Notes: generated by a model not told the origin, from the sequence alone. Counted from the first letter of the stretch, positions 44,907-56,770 are shown. The stretch is 64,000 nt of DNA from Mallotus nudiflorus (GCA_947683625.1 CANTUR010000240.1:124001-188000); one strand, 5' to 3'. Made by a program: numbers and translations.

Positions 44907-47687
44907 TGTTAAGAACCTCCAAGGATTAGAACCACGAACCCTAATAATTATGAACCCGTGAATTACTATCTTGAAAACTTAAGAACAAATTTAGTTTCAA
45001 AACCCAAGAATAGCTTAAATCAGATTGCAAGGTTTGGTTGATCAAGATTAGAACCTAAAGAAAACTAAGTTCTTTAAACCTTAACCCTTAAGACGCCATA
45101 AGGATAGATCAATTCCTTGATAAGTGGTTTATGCATTCAACAAGAATTCAAGCAAATATGCAAAAGGACTAATTTTCATTCAATTTCCAATCTATCTAAA
45201 ACACATCATAAAGAGGGTTTTTATAACATCCTAACATAAGAATCCATAATAAAACTATTAAGCATAATAGCAAATAATATAGTTCTGAACTTAAATAAGG
45301 GATTTAAGCCCATATACTAGCCCGCATAAGTCTTCATGTAGTTGGACTTGCCAAACATTAAACAAAGAAATTCTTAGGATAGAAAAATTGTATGCCAATT
45401 TGAAAAAGTATAGTTTTTGCATGGAAAGAGTTAATTTCCTTAGTTTTATTGTTAGTTCAAAGGGTCTAGAGGTTGATGTGGAGAAGGTAGAAGCAATTAG
45501 GGAGTGGCCAACACCTAAAACCATTAGCCAAGTTAGAAGCTTTCATGGGTTAGCTAGTTTCTATAAGAGGTTCATTAAAGACTTTAGTACAATAGCTGCA
45601 CCCTTGAATGAAATTGTCAAGAAAAATTTTAGGTTTACTTGGGGTGATGCATAAGAACATGCTTTTAATATGCTTAAAGATAAGTTATATAATACTCATT
45701 TGTTAGTTTTACCTAACTTTGACAAAACCTTTGATATTGAGTGTGATGCTTGTGGCTTTAGAATTGGGGCTGTTTTGATGCAAAAGGGTAGACCTATATG
45801 CTATTTTAGTGAAAAGCTAAATGGAGCAGCCCTTCAGTACCCAACCTATGACAAAGAACTCTATACTTTTGTTTAGGCCTTGCAAACATGGCAACACTGT
45901 TTATGGCCTAAGGAATTTGTCATACACACAAATCATGAGAGTTTGAAGCATATCAAGGGGCAAGACAAGCTAAACTGAAGACATGCCAAGTAGATGGAGT
46001 TCATTGAGACATTCCTATATGTAATCAAGTACAAGAAAGGTAAGGAAAATGTGGTTGCTGATGCACTCTCTCACAGGTATGCTTTACTTACTACTCTTGA
46101 TTCTAAATTTTTAGGCTTCGAGTTCATAAAAGAGTTGTATGTAAGTGATAATGATTTTAGCAATGTGTTTACAACTTGTGCAAATGGGGCTGTTTTTAAT
46201 TATTTTTATGTGTTTGAGGGTTTTCTTTTCAAGAAAAATCACCTTTGTATTCCTAACTGTTCTTTGCGGGTTGTACTAGTTAGAGAAGCACATGGGGGCG
46301 ATTTAATGGGTCATTTTAGGATACAAAAGACTTATGATACTCTGATTGAGTATTTTTATTGGCCATGCATGAAATGTGAGGTGCATAAGATTTATGGTCA
46401 ATGCATTGTTTGTTTGAAAGCTAAGTCCAAATTGCAACCCCATAGGTTATATACACCTTTACATATTCTTGATGTTCCTTGGATAGATTTGTCTATGGAC
46501 TTTGTGCTTGGTTTGCCTAGATCTAGGAAAGGTAAAGATAATATATTTATTGTTGTGGATAGGTTTAGTAAGATGGCTCACTTTATACTATGCCATAAAA
46601 GTGATGATGCTATTCATATTGTTGATTTGTTTCTTAGGGAAGTTGTGCGTTTGCATGGAGCACCTAGAACCATTGTTAGTGATAGAGATGTTAAATTTCT
46701 AAGTCACTTTTGACGTGTGATATGGGGTAAGTTAGGCACTAAATTGCTCTTTTTTACTACTTGCCATCCATAAACAGATGGACAAACCAAAGTTGTGAAT
46801 AAGACTTTGGTTCAATTGCTTCGTGCTTTGATTTCTTGGAATTTAAAATCTTAGGAGGATTTGTTGCCATTTATTGAATTTTCATACAATAGGGCTGTTC
46901 ATAGCACTACACACACTTCACCGTTGAAATTGGATATGGCTTTAATCCTTTATCTCCTATTGATTTGATTCATTTACCCCTTAACAAGCTTGTTAGTGTT
47001 GGAGGTTCTTCTAAGGCAGATTTGGTTAAAAAACTACACAAGCAAGTTAAAGAGATAATTAAGAAGCAAAATGCAAAAGTGGTTGAGAGGGTTAACAAAG
47101 GACGAATTCCAATGGTGTTCCAACCTAGAGATTGGGTTTGGGTTCATTTTCGAAAGGAAAGGTTCCTAAATCAACAAAGGTCTAAGCTAAGTCTGAGGGG
47201 TGATGGTCCATTTCAAGTATTTGAGAGGATCAATGACAATGCCTACAAGATTGATTTGAAAGGTGAGTATAATGTGAGTGGTACATTTAATGTTCTTGAT
47301 CTAAGTCCTTTTGATGTAGGTAATGAGCTTAATTCGAGGACAAATCATCCTAAAGACGAAGGGAATGATACGGACATGGCCAAGCTTAAGAATGGTAATG
47401 GTGACAGCATTTCTAGAGATAAAGCTAAGGATGGGCGTCTTCACTTGGGCCAAACCTAGCATGACCAATTGAACTTTCTTGACTAGCCCAATCTTGCATA
47501 TAGCCAATTAAGCTTTCTTGTAGCTTCTTGGACCTTAACCTTGTAATTGGGCCTTATAGCATGCTTAATGGATCCTTAGCTTTATCTTTGGTTTTTTTGC
47601 TGTCCTCTCTATCAAGCCCATCTTTAGTTTTATCTCTAGAATTGCTGCCACCATTACCATCTTAACCTTAGCCATGTCTGTATTATA
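44907..47687 (+). mobile_element. Nested Ty3/gypsy fragment inside the copia RNase H
   Basis: The copia RNase H sequence stops at GGCAAAG and continues at AATCCAACTTATC. The flanks CAAAG (44902-44906) and TAAAG (47683-47687) look like a 5-bp target duplication with one mismatch. The insert starts TGTTAAGAACC, with about 450 bp of LTR-like or leader sequence. It then enters RT in mid-domain (45370), so its 5' internal part is deleted. Its 3' end is not a standard LTR end but a fold-back of its own pol tail. Confidence 0.75.
45370..47460 (+). pseudogene. Ty3/gypsy RT (end), RNase H and integrase
   Basis: RT connection domain with 'SFCMERVNFLSFIVSSKGLE'. RNase H with 'FDIECDACGFRIGAVLMQKG' and 'YPTYDKELYTFV' (45388-45876). 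Integrase at 45994-46713 has the HHCC-type zinc region (H..H and CIVC), the core 'WIDLSMDFVLGLPRSRKGKD' and 'IVSDRDVKF'. The C-terminal part at 46965-47459 has 'RDWVWVHFRKERF' and 'FNVLDLSPFD'. Stops at 45655, 45876 and 46712 and a shift near 46930 inactivate it. No chromodomain was recognised. Confidence 0.85.
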
Positions 47688-47893
47688 AAGAATCCAACTT
47701 ATCATGGAAGAACAAAGCATATTGAGCTGAGAATTCATTTAATCCGAGAATTGGTGGCCAAGGGAGAAATAATCATGAGGTTCTGTCATTCGGAAGTTCA
47801 AGTTGCAAACATCTTCACAAAAGCTCTATCAAGTCAAAGACATACTTATCTCAGGGCATTGCTTGGAGTGTGTGATTTTGAATCAAGGGGGAG
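47688..47893 (+). pseudogene. Ty1/copia RNase H end and polypurine tract
   Basis: Continuation of the copia element: 'GRTKHIELRIHFIRELVAKG' and 'FCHSEVQVANIFTKALSSQ', the conserved end of copia RNase H. A polypurine tract at 47881-47893 immediately precedes the 3' LTR. Confidence 0.85.
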
Positions 47894-48189
47894 TGTTGGA
47901 GATATGATCCAAAATTTGTTGCAGGAAATTTCTGCAACATCTTCTCATTATTAGTTAAGTTGTTAGCTGATTATTAGGAAGTGATTGTTAGTGCTGAAAT
48001 AAATATCAGCTAGTAGCTTAATTTTCTACATTTCAGTTATATGTAAGCCTATAAAATGGCACTGCTATTTATCTTGTTTTGTACCGATTGAATTGAGTAA
48101 AATAACACAGCAGTTCATCTGCACTTTCAATCCAACTTTTTTATTTTCTTCAATTAAAATAAATATCTGTTTTTCTCTTCAAACCAACA
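47894..48189 (+). mobile_element. 3' LTR of the Ty1/copia element
   Basis: Starts TGTTGGAGATATGATCC and ends CAAACCAACA (296 bp). It matches the truncated 5' LTR with a moderate number of substitutions, so the insertion is not recent. Confidence 0.85.
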
Positions 48190-48307
48190 GAAATAACGGA
48201 AAACAACAAGACCATGAACACACTTGAAAAACGCGGTCACCTGTTGCTTCTTAGACCTCTGATTGAGATGGATGATCGTCGCATTTCACTAGAACTTCGG
48301 ATTCAGA

Positions 48308-48973
48308 TCAAGGGCCGGGTTGTATTTCAATATTAACATCTTCTTCTTTCTTGAAGAAGTGCTTGAATGGGTAAGAAATCCAGTGGATAATGGACTTAAA
48401 GAATTCGTACACATGTTCCCACAAAGCATAGTACAATCTGCGCTGCATTATCACAAACACTGAGATGGGAAGAAACGCAGCAACAGAAATGAGACTTGCA
48501 GTCCACTCCTTTTCTTGGCGAATGACGAGCAAAATTGTAGCACCAAAAGAGAGCATTGTGGCCAATATAGAGAAGAAGAGAAACGTGAAACCCAAGTTAA
48601 GTTTCCAAGGTAAAGAGCCGAGAAAATCCTGCAAATTGAATGAAGATGTGAGTATAGAGAGGAACATCACAACTGAGGTCAATGATCCAGCTAAGGCAGC
48701 CACATCCATGACGGTGAAGAACACGAAATATGGAGACTTGAGCAAAACTGGAACACCCTTGTCGTTGTTTCCTCCTGGAACAGTATATATGGCGGCATAA
48801 ACAACAGTCGCCACCAAAACAGCTACAGCAGAACATGATTGAGAGGTTTCTTTGATCCATTTCTTGGCATCTTTGAGCATTTCCTGATGGTTCGTTCGAA
48901 ATAGATCTCTTGCAGTCCTGTTAGCTCTGTCCCGGTGTGTAAAATAATAATCAGGACACAATTCTCGCACACG
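48308..48973 (-). CDS. PGG-domain exon (last exon) of the ankyrin gene
   Basis: It begins after a CTGCAG acceptor (AG at 48974-48975) and reads RVRELCPDYYFTHRDRANRT, then the PGG signature region: 'DAKKWIKETSQSCSAVAVLV' followed by 'YTVPGGNN'. Four hydrophobic segments predict a membrane anchor (residues about 50-70, 85-110, 125-150 and 160-180 of the exon). The tail is 'HFFKKEEDVNIEIQPGP', stop TGA at 48308-48310. The domain looks complete. Confidence 0.9.
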   Translation of the reverse strand, partial: RVRELCPDYYFTHRDRANRTARDLFRTNHQEMLKDAKKWIKETSQSCSAVAVLVATVVYAAIYTVPGGNNDKGVPVLLKSPYFVFFTVMDVAALAGSLTSVVMFLSILTSSFNLQDFLGSLPWKLNLGFTFLFFSILATMLSFGATILLVIRQEKEWTASLISVAAFLPISVFVIMQRRLYYALWEHVYEFFKSIIHWISYPFKHFFKKEEDVNIEIQPGP

Positions 48974-51900
48974 CTGCAGGGAGAAACCATATATATATAT
49001 ATATATAACACCGTACCGTGATAATACCCAAAAAAAAAAAAAATGACACACACACATGTATATATATATATATATATATAAACTTTTATACATGATGATA
49101 TCAAACCTTTTAATACCACACCAAAAATAATTGTATACATATCTCGCATCATGACGATACCAAAAACAAAAATCAACTTTGATGCATGATGATATCAATC
49201 CTTTTACAGATGAAAATAAAATATGACACGGAATCATGATGATAAAAAATATAATAAACTTGCACGCGTAAAAGTAATATATGATATTGTATCATGATCA
49301 CACCCAAAAAAAAGAGAAAAACCATTATAATCATGGAATGGGATGATGATAAGTACCATAATAGGTCATTATAATGGAATCAACTCAAAGAGAATGAGGA
49401 ATTTGATGAATGGTTTGATTTGTATAATTGGCTAAGATGATAATCACCTCAAACCAACGCAGCTCTTCTTGCAACTGGAGTGCAGGCCCATATTTGGTTC
49501 CTTCAGTGTAATGTTTTGTGTCCGCAACTTGGTGCAACAAGGTGCAGCCCTTGTTGTCGATTATTCTGCTCATCCTCTTCCACAATATTTTCTTTCTTTC
49601 TAAGAGATCAAAACTCTGCTTCTGGCGGTGCAATATAGTGACATGTAGTACATTCTGTCCCAAGTTATTTCGGTGCTCAACAGCCTGAGGATGCTTTTTA
49701 AGTACTTCCCGAACAATCTCAGTAATGCCTTTGCTAGCGGCTATAAGCAATGGATTTTCACTTTCTCTTTCCACACCTTCGCTCTCGATGGTAATCTTTT
49801 CTGTCGATGCACCTTCTTTGACCTCATTGTCGATCAATATGCTGTCTTCTTTGACCTCATTGTCGATCAATATGTTGTCGTCAAAATATTTGTCTACTAA
49901 TATTGGGGCAAGTTTAGAAGCATATACATGCCTATGTTTTTCTTTTAGCATTCTTTGCACTTTTCCTGTTCATATAATGATTAGTTGTTGTTTCAAAGTC
50001 AGTAACACAAACACATCAAACAAATAATTAATTGTAGACAGATGCAAATAATTACATGTACCTGTGGCCAATTTTTTGAAGATTTCCAGATAAATATGCA
50101 TCAACACTGCCAAAATGAGACGCCAATTATATTCCAGCGATAATATATAGCAGTTTTCTTTCTTGATTTTCCATACAAAATTAACATGTAATTTCTTTGT
50201 GTTCTTGAAAATTATTTGACTACATGCACCAACTATATATGTTTTAGTGGATAGAACGTCTGAGTTGGATTTTCTTATTTCTCACATCGAGCACAGATAT
50301 GAAAAGAGGCCTACTCATGTACATTATGCTCAAAATTAAGTTTGTAATATACACAAAGGTATTATATTTTTATTGATCTGTATTACTCATCTACCGGTAG
50401 TGTGCAATACTATGATACAGATAAGAATCTACAAATATATTATTGAAGAAAGTACAACTTTTTTTTTTTTTGAACAAACAATAAAGTGCAATTTTAGTCA
50501 TGTGGTTTTAACTTGTAACATACATTTAGTCCTATAGTTTTTTAATAGGCCTAATTATTTAAAAAAATCCTGAATCTTACGAGTTTTAACAATTTTAATA
50601 TTTTCTTTCAACTTTTATTTAAGAAGTTATGAACTTTACAACTTTTAACAATTTTAATACCTTTTTTTAACATTTATATAAAAATAAAATCATATACTTT
50701 TCAATTTTTAATAATTTTAACATATTCTTTTAAAATATTTTGTCAAAAAATTGTTACAACTTGTAAAATTCAAGACTTTTTAGATAATTAGGCAAATATT
50801 AAATTATATTTTTTCAATAATTTTTTTAAGATCTTATAAAATGTTGTAGTATTTAATTTTGATATGACACCGAATTTCTTTTAATTAAAAAAAGAGAATT
50901 TAATGAGTTAGTAAAAATTTTCTTGTTTAAAATATACCATTTTAAAATTAAAAAAAATAGTATTTTAATTTATTATAAATTTGAAATTACTTATATCACA
51001 CTTAAAATTATTTTTTTAATTAAAAACATATTAGAATTATTAAAAGGTGTAAAATTTACAATTTTAAAGTAAAAAAGATATTTATCATATAAACAATTGT
51101 AAACTTATGACAAATTAAAATATTATACTTTTTTTTTATTTTAAAATAGTATATTTTAAGGATAAAAATATTGCTAACTCATCAAATTCTCTTTCTTTTT
51201 TAAATTAAAAAGTGTTTGATGCTATGTCAATATAACATCTTATCATACGATAAACTATTGATTAAAAAATCTAGTTTAACATTGAAATAGATTTTTTTTG
51301 GTTGATAAATTTTAAAAGAATATACAAAATTGTTAAAAGCTGTAAAGTTAGTGATTTTTTAAAAAAATTAAAAGAATGTATTAAAATTTTATAAGTTGTA
51401 AAGTTCATAACTTTTTAAATAAAAGTTGAAAGAACATGTTAAAATTATTAAAACTTATAAAATTTAGGATTTTTTAAGTAATTAAGCCTTTTTTTTAATA
51501 TGACTCTTAAATACCTTGTCTGCCATGAATTTTATACTTCAATATCCTTCAAAATAATACCAATAAAAATCTACCATTTAATGTTAAAATAATATGGATG
51601 TTTAATGGTAAAATTAGTTATTAAGTGATATAGCATCTACAATAAATTCAAAATAAATCAAGTTTAGACGTATTTTTTATTTTATTAAGAATTAAAAATA
51701 ATTATCAAAATAAATTTATAATATCCTTTAAAATAACCAATTAGTTACATTAAATAAACAATAATTATCAAAATAAGTTTGTAATATCCTTAAAAATAAC
51801 TAATTAGTTACATTGATTATATATCATGTATTAAATAATTTTATTATTAAAATTTAATACTATTTGAATATTTTTTTCATAAAATAATTATAATATTAGT

Positions 51901-54146
51901 TCATAAATACTAAATTTTTGAGACATGAATATTTAAACAAAAAAAATCACAGCACTAATTTTATCATAACTCAAAATCTCAAAGGTTAAAATTATATAAA
52001 CCAATTTATATAGATGTTTTATCATATGTCTTGCTATATGTAAGGTTGGAAGATATCTCTCTCTCTCTCTCTTAAAGTCAGATTTATGAATGCTTATAAA
52101 ACATTAGTGTGGTAGAAAGAAAAAAATATTAACTAAATAGTGTACCTCTAAAAAGATTGAAGTTTTTTTTTTATCAAGTTTCGAAGTCGGCTTCCTTTAT
52201 TTCTTTCTTGACCATCGTCCTCTTCATCATCATAATACCTGAATTAATTCACATGAGCTTCACTATAAAGACATATATTTTATTTTTATTCACCAAATAC
52301 AAATCACTTGATTGATGTATTATAAATTCTAAAATGGACCTGACATAGGTAAAAATCTCCAAAATTTAAAAATAGTAGAGAAACATACATTTGTAGAGAA
52401 GCAATTCAAGTATATCCATTGGGTATGCACTCCTAAAAGCAGATGGCGTATCAGCAAAAAGATGAAGAGCAGTCTTTCCTTCGGAGTCCTTCAAGTTCCC
52501 AAGTGATTCATCCATTTTTATCAACTCAAAAGCAGTTTCTGCATATGCAAAATGTGGATTAGCAGGCATTACTTTATTGCTTTTATTGTAGTGTGTCTTT
52601 ATAGTAAACTGTCCCCTACATGCCCACTGGACTTGAATCCTGAAACATAAGCCTACATTATTTTTTATTATTTAAAAAAAGAAGGAAAAAAAAAATTGCT
52701 TTTATTGCAGTGTGTCTTTATAGTGAAAGGTCCCCCCACACGGCCACTCGACTTGAATCCTGAAACATAAGCCACATGTCTCAACCTTATTTTTTATTAT
52801 ATAAAAAAAAGGAAGGAAAAAAACCATAGGACATCATTCAATATGGTGATTAAAGGCTTTTTCAATTATTGGTATATGGTTCTTTTCATAATGTTGATGA
52901 AAATATATAATTCAATATTAAGATAACATGAATATTTATTAGTAAATTTATTTACTGAATAATGTAGTATTTAACTAATTATAATGAATTTATAATAAAT
53001 AGAATAAGATGTATTTTTAATTTTATTAAGAAAAAAATAAAATAACTTTTTTTAAATAAATTTACATTATCTTTAAAAGTATATAAATAGGTAGATTAAT
53101 AGTAATCACATATAAAATGATTTTATTATTAAAAATTAGTATAATGTTAGCGTTTGATTATAAAATAATTATAACATTAGCTAATGAAGTACGGAAATGC
53201 AAAAGTAAAATAATACAATATATCCTTAAATATGGAGAAAAAAAGAATATGAAGAAAAACCCATGGCCATTCAATAAATGAAAAATGATAGAGATATATG
53301 TCGAGGCCACAATTATCAAAATGTCTCTCAGTTTAATATTTTTTTATTTTGTATAATTATTTTAAAAAAGGATTATAGGTTACATGTATTTAAATTCTTA
53401 GATAATAGGTTCATCATTTGCATTTATGTTTTAAATTTTTTTAAAAAAATTATGGGCTGTGGGTGTTTAAATTATTATACAACGTGTATAATTTAAGTTT
53501 TAGCTTTAAAAAAATTGAATTTTCAAGAAAAAAATTAAAAAATATATATAAGGGCAGACTCTGAAAAATCATGTAACAGCATGTTACTTTTTTATACTCA
53601 TATATATATAGTGCTAATGACTGATTATAAATAGGGGGACGGAGAGAGAGAGCACAAAACTGTAGTGTTTTCCGTTGATGGCAACATGAAGAATGGATGT
53701 GGAGTCAGGTCCGTCGACATGAATTGCTGATAATTTGTTAGGACTGGTCATTTGGCTAATTTGTTGACAGTTTTTGACATGCCAACTGAAGCAGCAGCAT
53801 ACAATGGAGTCATGCCACGTTTATTTTTATGTTCAGCAAGCTGTGGACATTTACTAACAATGAGATTTATTGCTTCATAGTTTCTAGCCCAGACTGCTTC
53901 GTGAAGCACTGTGTCTCCATGCGCATTCTTTCTCGACAAAACATTGCTGACTCTAATGGAGTTTGGAAAGGGTCCAATGATTTCAAGTAGTTCTTTGAAA
54001 GGAGAAGACTTTCGGCTATACACTGCCATCTGAAGTGCAGTATCTTTACTAGTTGTTATTGGGGTCAGGTCATTGGAATGTTTGATCAATTTGCTCCACT
54101 CCTCATACAAGATTGCTAATAAAACCTTTTTCCTCACTGAATCCAT
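48308..54146 (-). CDS. Ankyrin-repeat PGG-domain membrane protein gene (ACD6/ITN1-like), probably damaged in its 5' half
   Basis: Gene-level entry on the minus strand; only the exon parts listed separately are coding. N-terminal ankyrin repeats (54146-53748 and 52639-52389), linker exons, and a C-terminal PGG domain with four hydrophobic segments (48973-48308) give the layout of plant ACD6/ITN1-like proteins, which act at membranes in defence and stress signalling. The last three exons join in frame with consensus splice sites. The first half has problems: a stop after NKLAK at 53748 and an early stop in exon 52238-52146. The gene may therefore be a pseudogene, be spliced differently, or be expressed only as a shorter protein. 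Start chosen at 54146 because the second copy has the equivalent Met. Confidence 0.7.
48974..49447 (-). other. Intron of the ankyrin gene
   Basis: Bounded by donor GTGATTATC (G at 49447) and acceptor CTCCCTGCAG. It contains AT microsatellites at 48991-49007 and 49058-49080. GTGATT is a weak but acceptable donor; the flanking codons join in phase 0. Confidence 0.7.
49448..49965 (-). CDS. Internal exon of the ankyrin gene (C-terminal ankyrin repeats)
   Basis: Starts after acceptor ATGAACAG (AG at 49966-49967). It encodes a charged linker with an in-frame duplication (the 'IDNEVKE' motif twice), then ankyrin repeats 'NPLLIAASKGITEIVREVLK' and 'NLGQNVLHVTILHRQ', and the block 'NKGCTLLHQVAD' that always precedes the PGG domain. 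It ends 'LQEELRWFE' before the donor GTGATT. Confidence 0.85.
50062..50106 (-). CDS. Small internal exon of the ankyrin gene
   Basis: A 45-nt exon between acceptor TTTTGGCAG (AG at 50107-50108) and donor GTACATG (G at 50061). It reads LMHIYLEIFKKLATG and joins the next exon in phase as ...ATGKVQRMLKEKHRH. The in-phase join and both consensus sites support it. Confidence 0.75.
50107..52145 (-). other. Long AT-rich intron of the ankyrin gene, containing a foldback element
   Basis: About 2 kb without coding potential. The middle (50548-51488) is an inverted repeat listed separately. A CT microsatellite lies at 52056-52072. A T-run with an 'aataaag' flank near 50461 suggests another small insertion. 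Confidence 0.65.
50548..51488. mobile_element. Foldback-type inverted repeat element in the ankyrin intron
   Basis: The left end GGCCTAATTATTTAAAAAAA matches the reverse complement of the right end (GGCTTAATTACTTAAAAAAT). The match continues for over 200 bp on each side, including the shared phrase 'ctttcaacttttatttaa' at 50607 and its complement near 51415. Each arm is itself built of shorter repeats of an 'acaacttttaacaatttta' type. No transposase. Target duplication not identified. Confidence 0.7.
52146..52238 (-). pseudogene. Candidate internal exon of the ankyrin gene with early stop
   Basis: Acceptor AATTCAG (AG at 52239-52240) and donor GTACAC fit. In phase with the previous exon it reads IMMMKRTMVKKEIKEADFET and then two stops. 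The equivalent exon of the second gene copy has about 22 more nucleotides at its start and reads an acidic NDDEEDDGQERNKG in the other frame. A deletion in this copy therefore probably destroyed the frame. Confidence 0.55.
52389..52639 (-). CDS. Ankyrin-repeat exon (second) of the ankyrin gene
   Basis: Acceptor TATGTTTCAG (AG at 52640-52641) and donor AAT|GTATGT (G at 52388). It reads 'IQVQWACRGQFTIKTHYNKS', then a stretch from NKVMPANP to 'DESLGNLKDSEGKTALHLFAD', the ankyrin pattern D.EG.TALH. Conserved in the second gene copy at 62417-62673. Confidence 0.75.
52573..52820. repeat. Local ~120-bp tandem duplication over an exon start and splice acceptor
   Basis: The stretch 'attgcttttattg(t/c)agtgtg' to 'cctgaaacataagcc' and the following poly-A-like tract occurs twice (52573-52692 and 52693-52820). 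The gene therefore has two copies of the second exon's acceptor and first ~65 bp in a row. Confidence 0.85.
52821..53747 (-). other. AT-rich intron/degenerate region of the ankyrin gene
   Basis: Mostly intron. The first ~100 bp below 53748 can be read in another frame as 'STSILHVAINGKHYSFVL', an ankyrin repeat, so exon 1 probably continued here originally. The rest shows no coding. Confidence 0.55.
53748..54146 (-). CDS. First exon of the ankyrin gene (N-terminal ankyrin repeats)
   Basis: 132 codons from MDSVRKKVLLAILYEEWSKL through 'DTALQMAVYSRKS' and 'HGDTVLHEAVWARNYEAINL' to 'KRGMTPLYAAASVGMSKTVN'. These are three ankyrin repeats with the expected TALH/TPLY patterns. It ends in a TGA after NKLAK; the second copy has a Leu codon (TTA) at this position. 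Beyond the stop an ankyrin repeat continues one frame away. Confidence 0.75.
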   Translation of the reverse strand: MDSVRKKVLLAILYEEWSKLIKHSNDLTPITTSKDTALQMAVYSRKSSPFKELLEIIGPFPNSIRVSNVLSRKNAHGDTVLHEAVWARNYEAINLIVSKCPQLAEHKNKRGMTPLYAAASVGMSKTVNKLAK

Positions 54147-54722
54147 CTTTGTGTTCCTAGCTAGGAGAATATAAAATATGCACCTGCTAATGTTATAAAA
54201 GCATGTATATCAATTGAGCTTTAACATATGCATATATAAGATCCCTAATTATGGAGAAATGAGCACCCAAAAGTTGAGTAATAATCTATTAAGATTTTGC
54301 AAAATGATAAAACAAATGTCACCCCATCAAAAATTATAAATAAAATTGTTAACTGTTTTCAAATATATTACACTAAATTGACATATTTTCTTTATTTATC
54401 AAGCGTACCATCAATGTAAAATAATTTAGCAATCTCTTAATCTAATAGCTAAGGAAATTACACCACTTAAAAAGTGGAAATCGAATTTCGAGATACTTTG
54501 ACATGATAAGCTTTCAAAAATCACAATCCTATCAACTTACATGCCAAACAATTAAGTCAAAATTTAAAGTAAATTATATTTTCAGATGGCTAGATTTTAA
54601 ATTCACTGAGTTATTGTGCATTAACAAATTATATTAACATGTTGATGCAACACAACTACAACATTATCATGTAAAAAGATTATCATTATTTAGTGTATTA
54701 AATGATTTAATGTAATAGTAAA

Positions 54723-54760
<38 letters not shown>

Positions 54761-55027
54761 TAACAATAATAGTAATGATAATAATAATATTAATATTAAT
54801 AAACTTACCTTTAAACTAGCCACTTTATGCCGTCAACTTATGATTAGACTTGAGACCATCTTCTTTATGAGCTATATTGATTACTAAATCTCTTAGAAGC
54901 AAAGATTATATGTGTAGTGGGTAGGTTTAAATTAACAAAAGTAAATAATGCTATAGATTTATTTGTCACCAGTTAAGTAGATATATATAGTTAACGTTGA
55001 TTGGTATTAATGTCTCATATATATGAA
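54147..55027. other. Upstream region of the ankyrin gene
   Basis: Non-coding and AT-rich. The first ~400 bp match the upstream region of the second gene copy (63612-64000), including a possible 5'-UTR acceptor 'attagcag|gtg' near 54183. It contains an AAT microsatellite at 54721-54790. Confidence 0.65.
54721..54790. repeat. AAT trinucleotide microsatellite
   Basis: Run of AAT/ATA triplets, interrupted by a few AAC units. Confidence 0.9.
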
Positions 55028-55296
55028 CCAGATTCTTAATTTATCGACAACTCCTCATCAGTAGTTAGCATTTTAATGGTATCTTTTTTTTTTTTTTTTG
55101 AGAAACATTTTAGTGGTATCTTTTCTTTGCTTGTCAAGTGTATAAAGTTGAAGCAGTCATTATGTAAAAGAGAACGTTGTGTACTGTTATTGAAAGGAAC
55201 ACATGATTCACATGATGCAACACAACACCTTCAATTTAACATTTTTTTATTAAAAAATTTTAATTTGATCTTTAATTTTGGTTTTATATCTGTCAT

Positions 55297-55532
55297 TAGG
55301 GCTGTGCAATTGGTTAGGTTGATTACTGAACTGATTGATTAAATTGAATCAAAATGACTAGTTTAGTTTAGTTTTCGGTTAACCGAACAAAAAAAATTGT
55401 GGTTTTTAAGTTTGGAATATAAGATCTTATAGATAAAAGACATATTTTTCACAAACCTCATGTATATTTGTGTATATATATGTATCAGTTTTTGGTTTAG
55501 TTTTGGCTCGGTTCAATTCCAGCACACCTCTA
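55297..55532. mobile_element. hAT-like MITE
   Basis: 236 bp with terminal inverted repeats TAGGGCTGTGCAATTGG on the left and, as reverse complement of the right end, TAGAGGTGTGCTGGAATT. The inside is rich in 'ggttaaccgaac/ggctcggttcaa' motifs. Unit 2 of the duplication carries an internally deleted version at about 57972-58050. Confidence 0.65.
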
Positions 55533-55534
55533 GG

Positions 55535-56678
55535 TAGGGTTGATTACAGGACGGAAAAAATACCAAATCGAATCGAAATTCCAAATCGAAAGACATTAAG
55601 AAGTGCGATAACGAATCATTCTAATCCTGAACCAAATCAAATTTTATGACGAATTTAGTACGGTACTAGATATTTATAAAAAAAAATTAAACTAAAAACT
55701 ATACCAAACTGTAAACCAAATATTAATTTAATAAGTAATATATAAATATTAACAAATAGTAGCAAATAGTAATTTAATTATATACTTTTAATTATATTGT
55801 CAAGTAATATACATATATATATTAATATATGATAAAAATTAATATGTTTTGTGATTAACATAAAATAAATAAATTGTTAATAAAATATTTTTTATTAATT
55901 TTATTATTATTAATATTATTAGTTACTACTACTACTACCAATACTGATGTTGCTACTATTATTCAATTAACAAATAAAAATATGAAATGTCTATTATATT
56001 ACAATTTGAACTTAAAAAATAAAAATGAAAAATTCACATTACATACTTTCAAATAATTCAATCAACAAACAAAAATGTGGAATGTCCATTACAACATACT
56101 TTAAACTTAAATTATGAGAAATAAGAAAATTATTATTATTATAAAAATGTGAAATGCCCATTATATTTCAATTTAAACTAAAAATATGCAAATAAGAAAA
56201 TAAAAATTGTATAATTTCAAATTGTATAATTTTTAATTAAAATATGTTGTTATTATCATATTTGATAACTTATTAATTAGTTATTATTTTTAGTAAGTAA
56301 TATAATATTATTGATATTATTTAAAATTAATGAGCTAAATAATATTATTATATTTAATAGCTTATTAATTATTATTATCATTAAGTAATCTGACCTTATC
56401 GATATTATTTTAATGAGCTAAATAATATCATTATAATTATTATGTTGCTACATAATAATGTATAAAAATATATTACAGATAACCAAAACAACGTACTTTT
56501 ATCAAATACTATGTCATTTTGATTAAAGTAAATAGTGATTTTATGAACAAAAATAAGAGAATATAGGTTATTTTTATTAATTAAAATATATTATTATTAT
56601 TATTATGTTTAATAATTAATTTATTATTATTTTTATTAAGTAATTTAATTTTATATATTATTTAAAAATAATGAAGCC

Positions 56679-56770
<92 letters not shown>

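Noticed and set aside
49673..50027. Plus-strand frames opposite the ankyrin exon
   Set aside because: Antisense shadows of the 49448-49965 exon.
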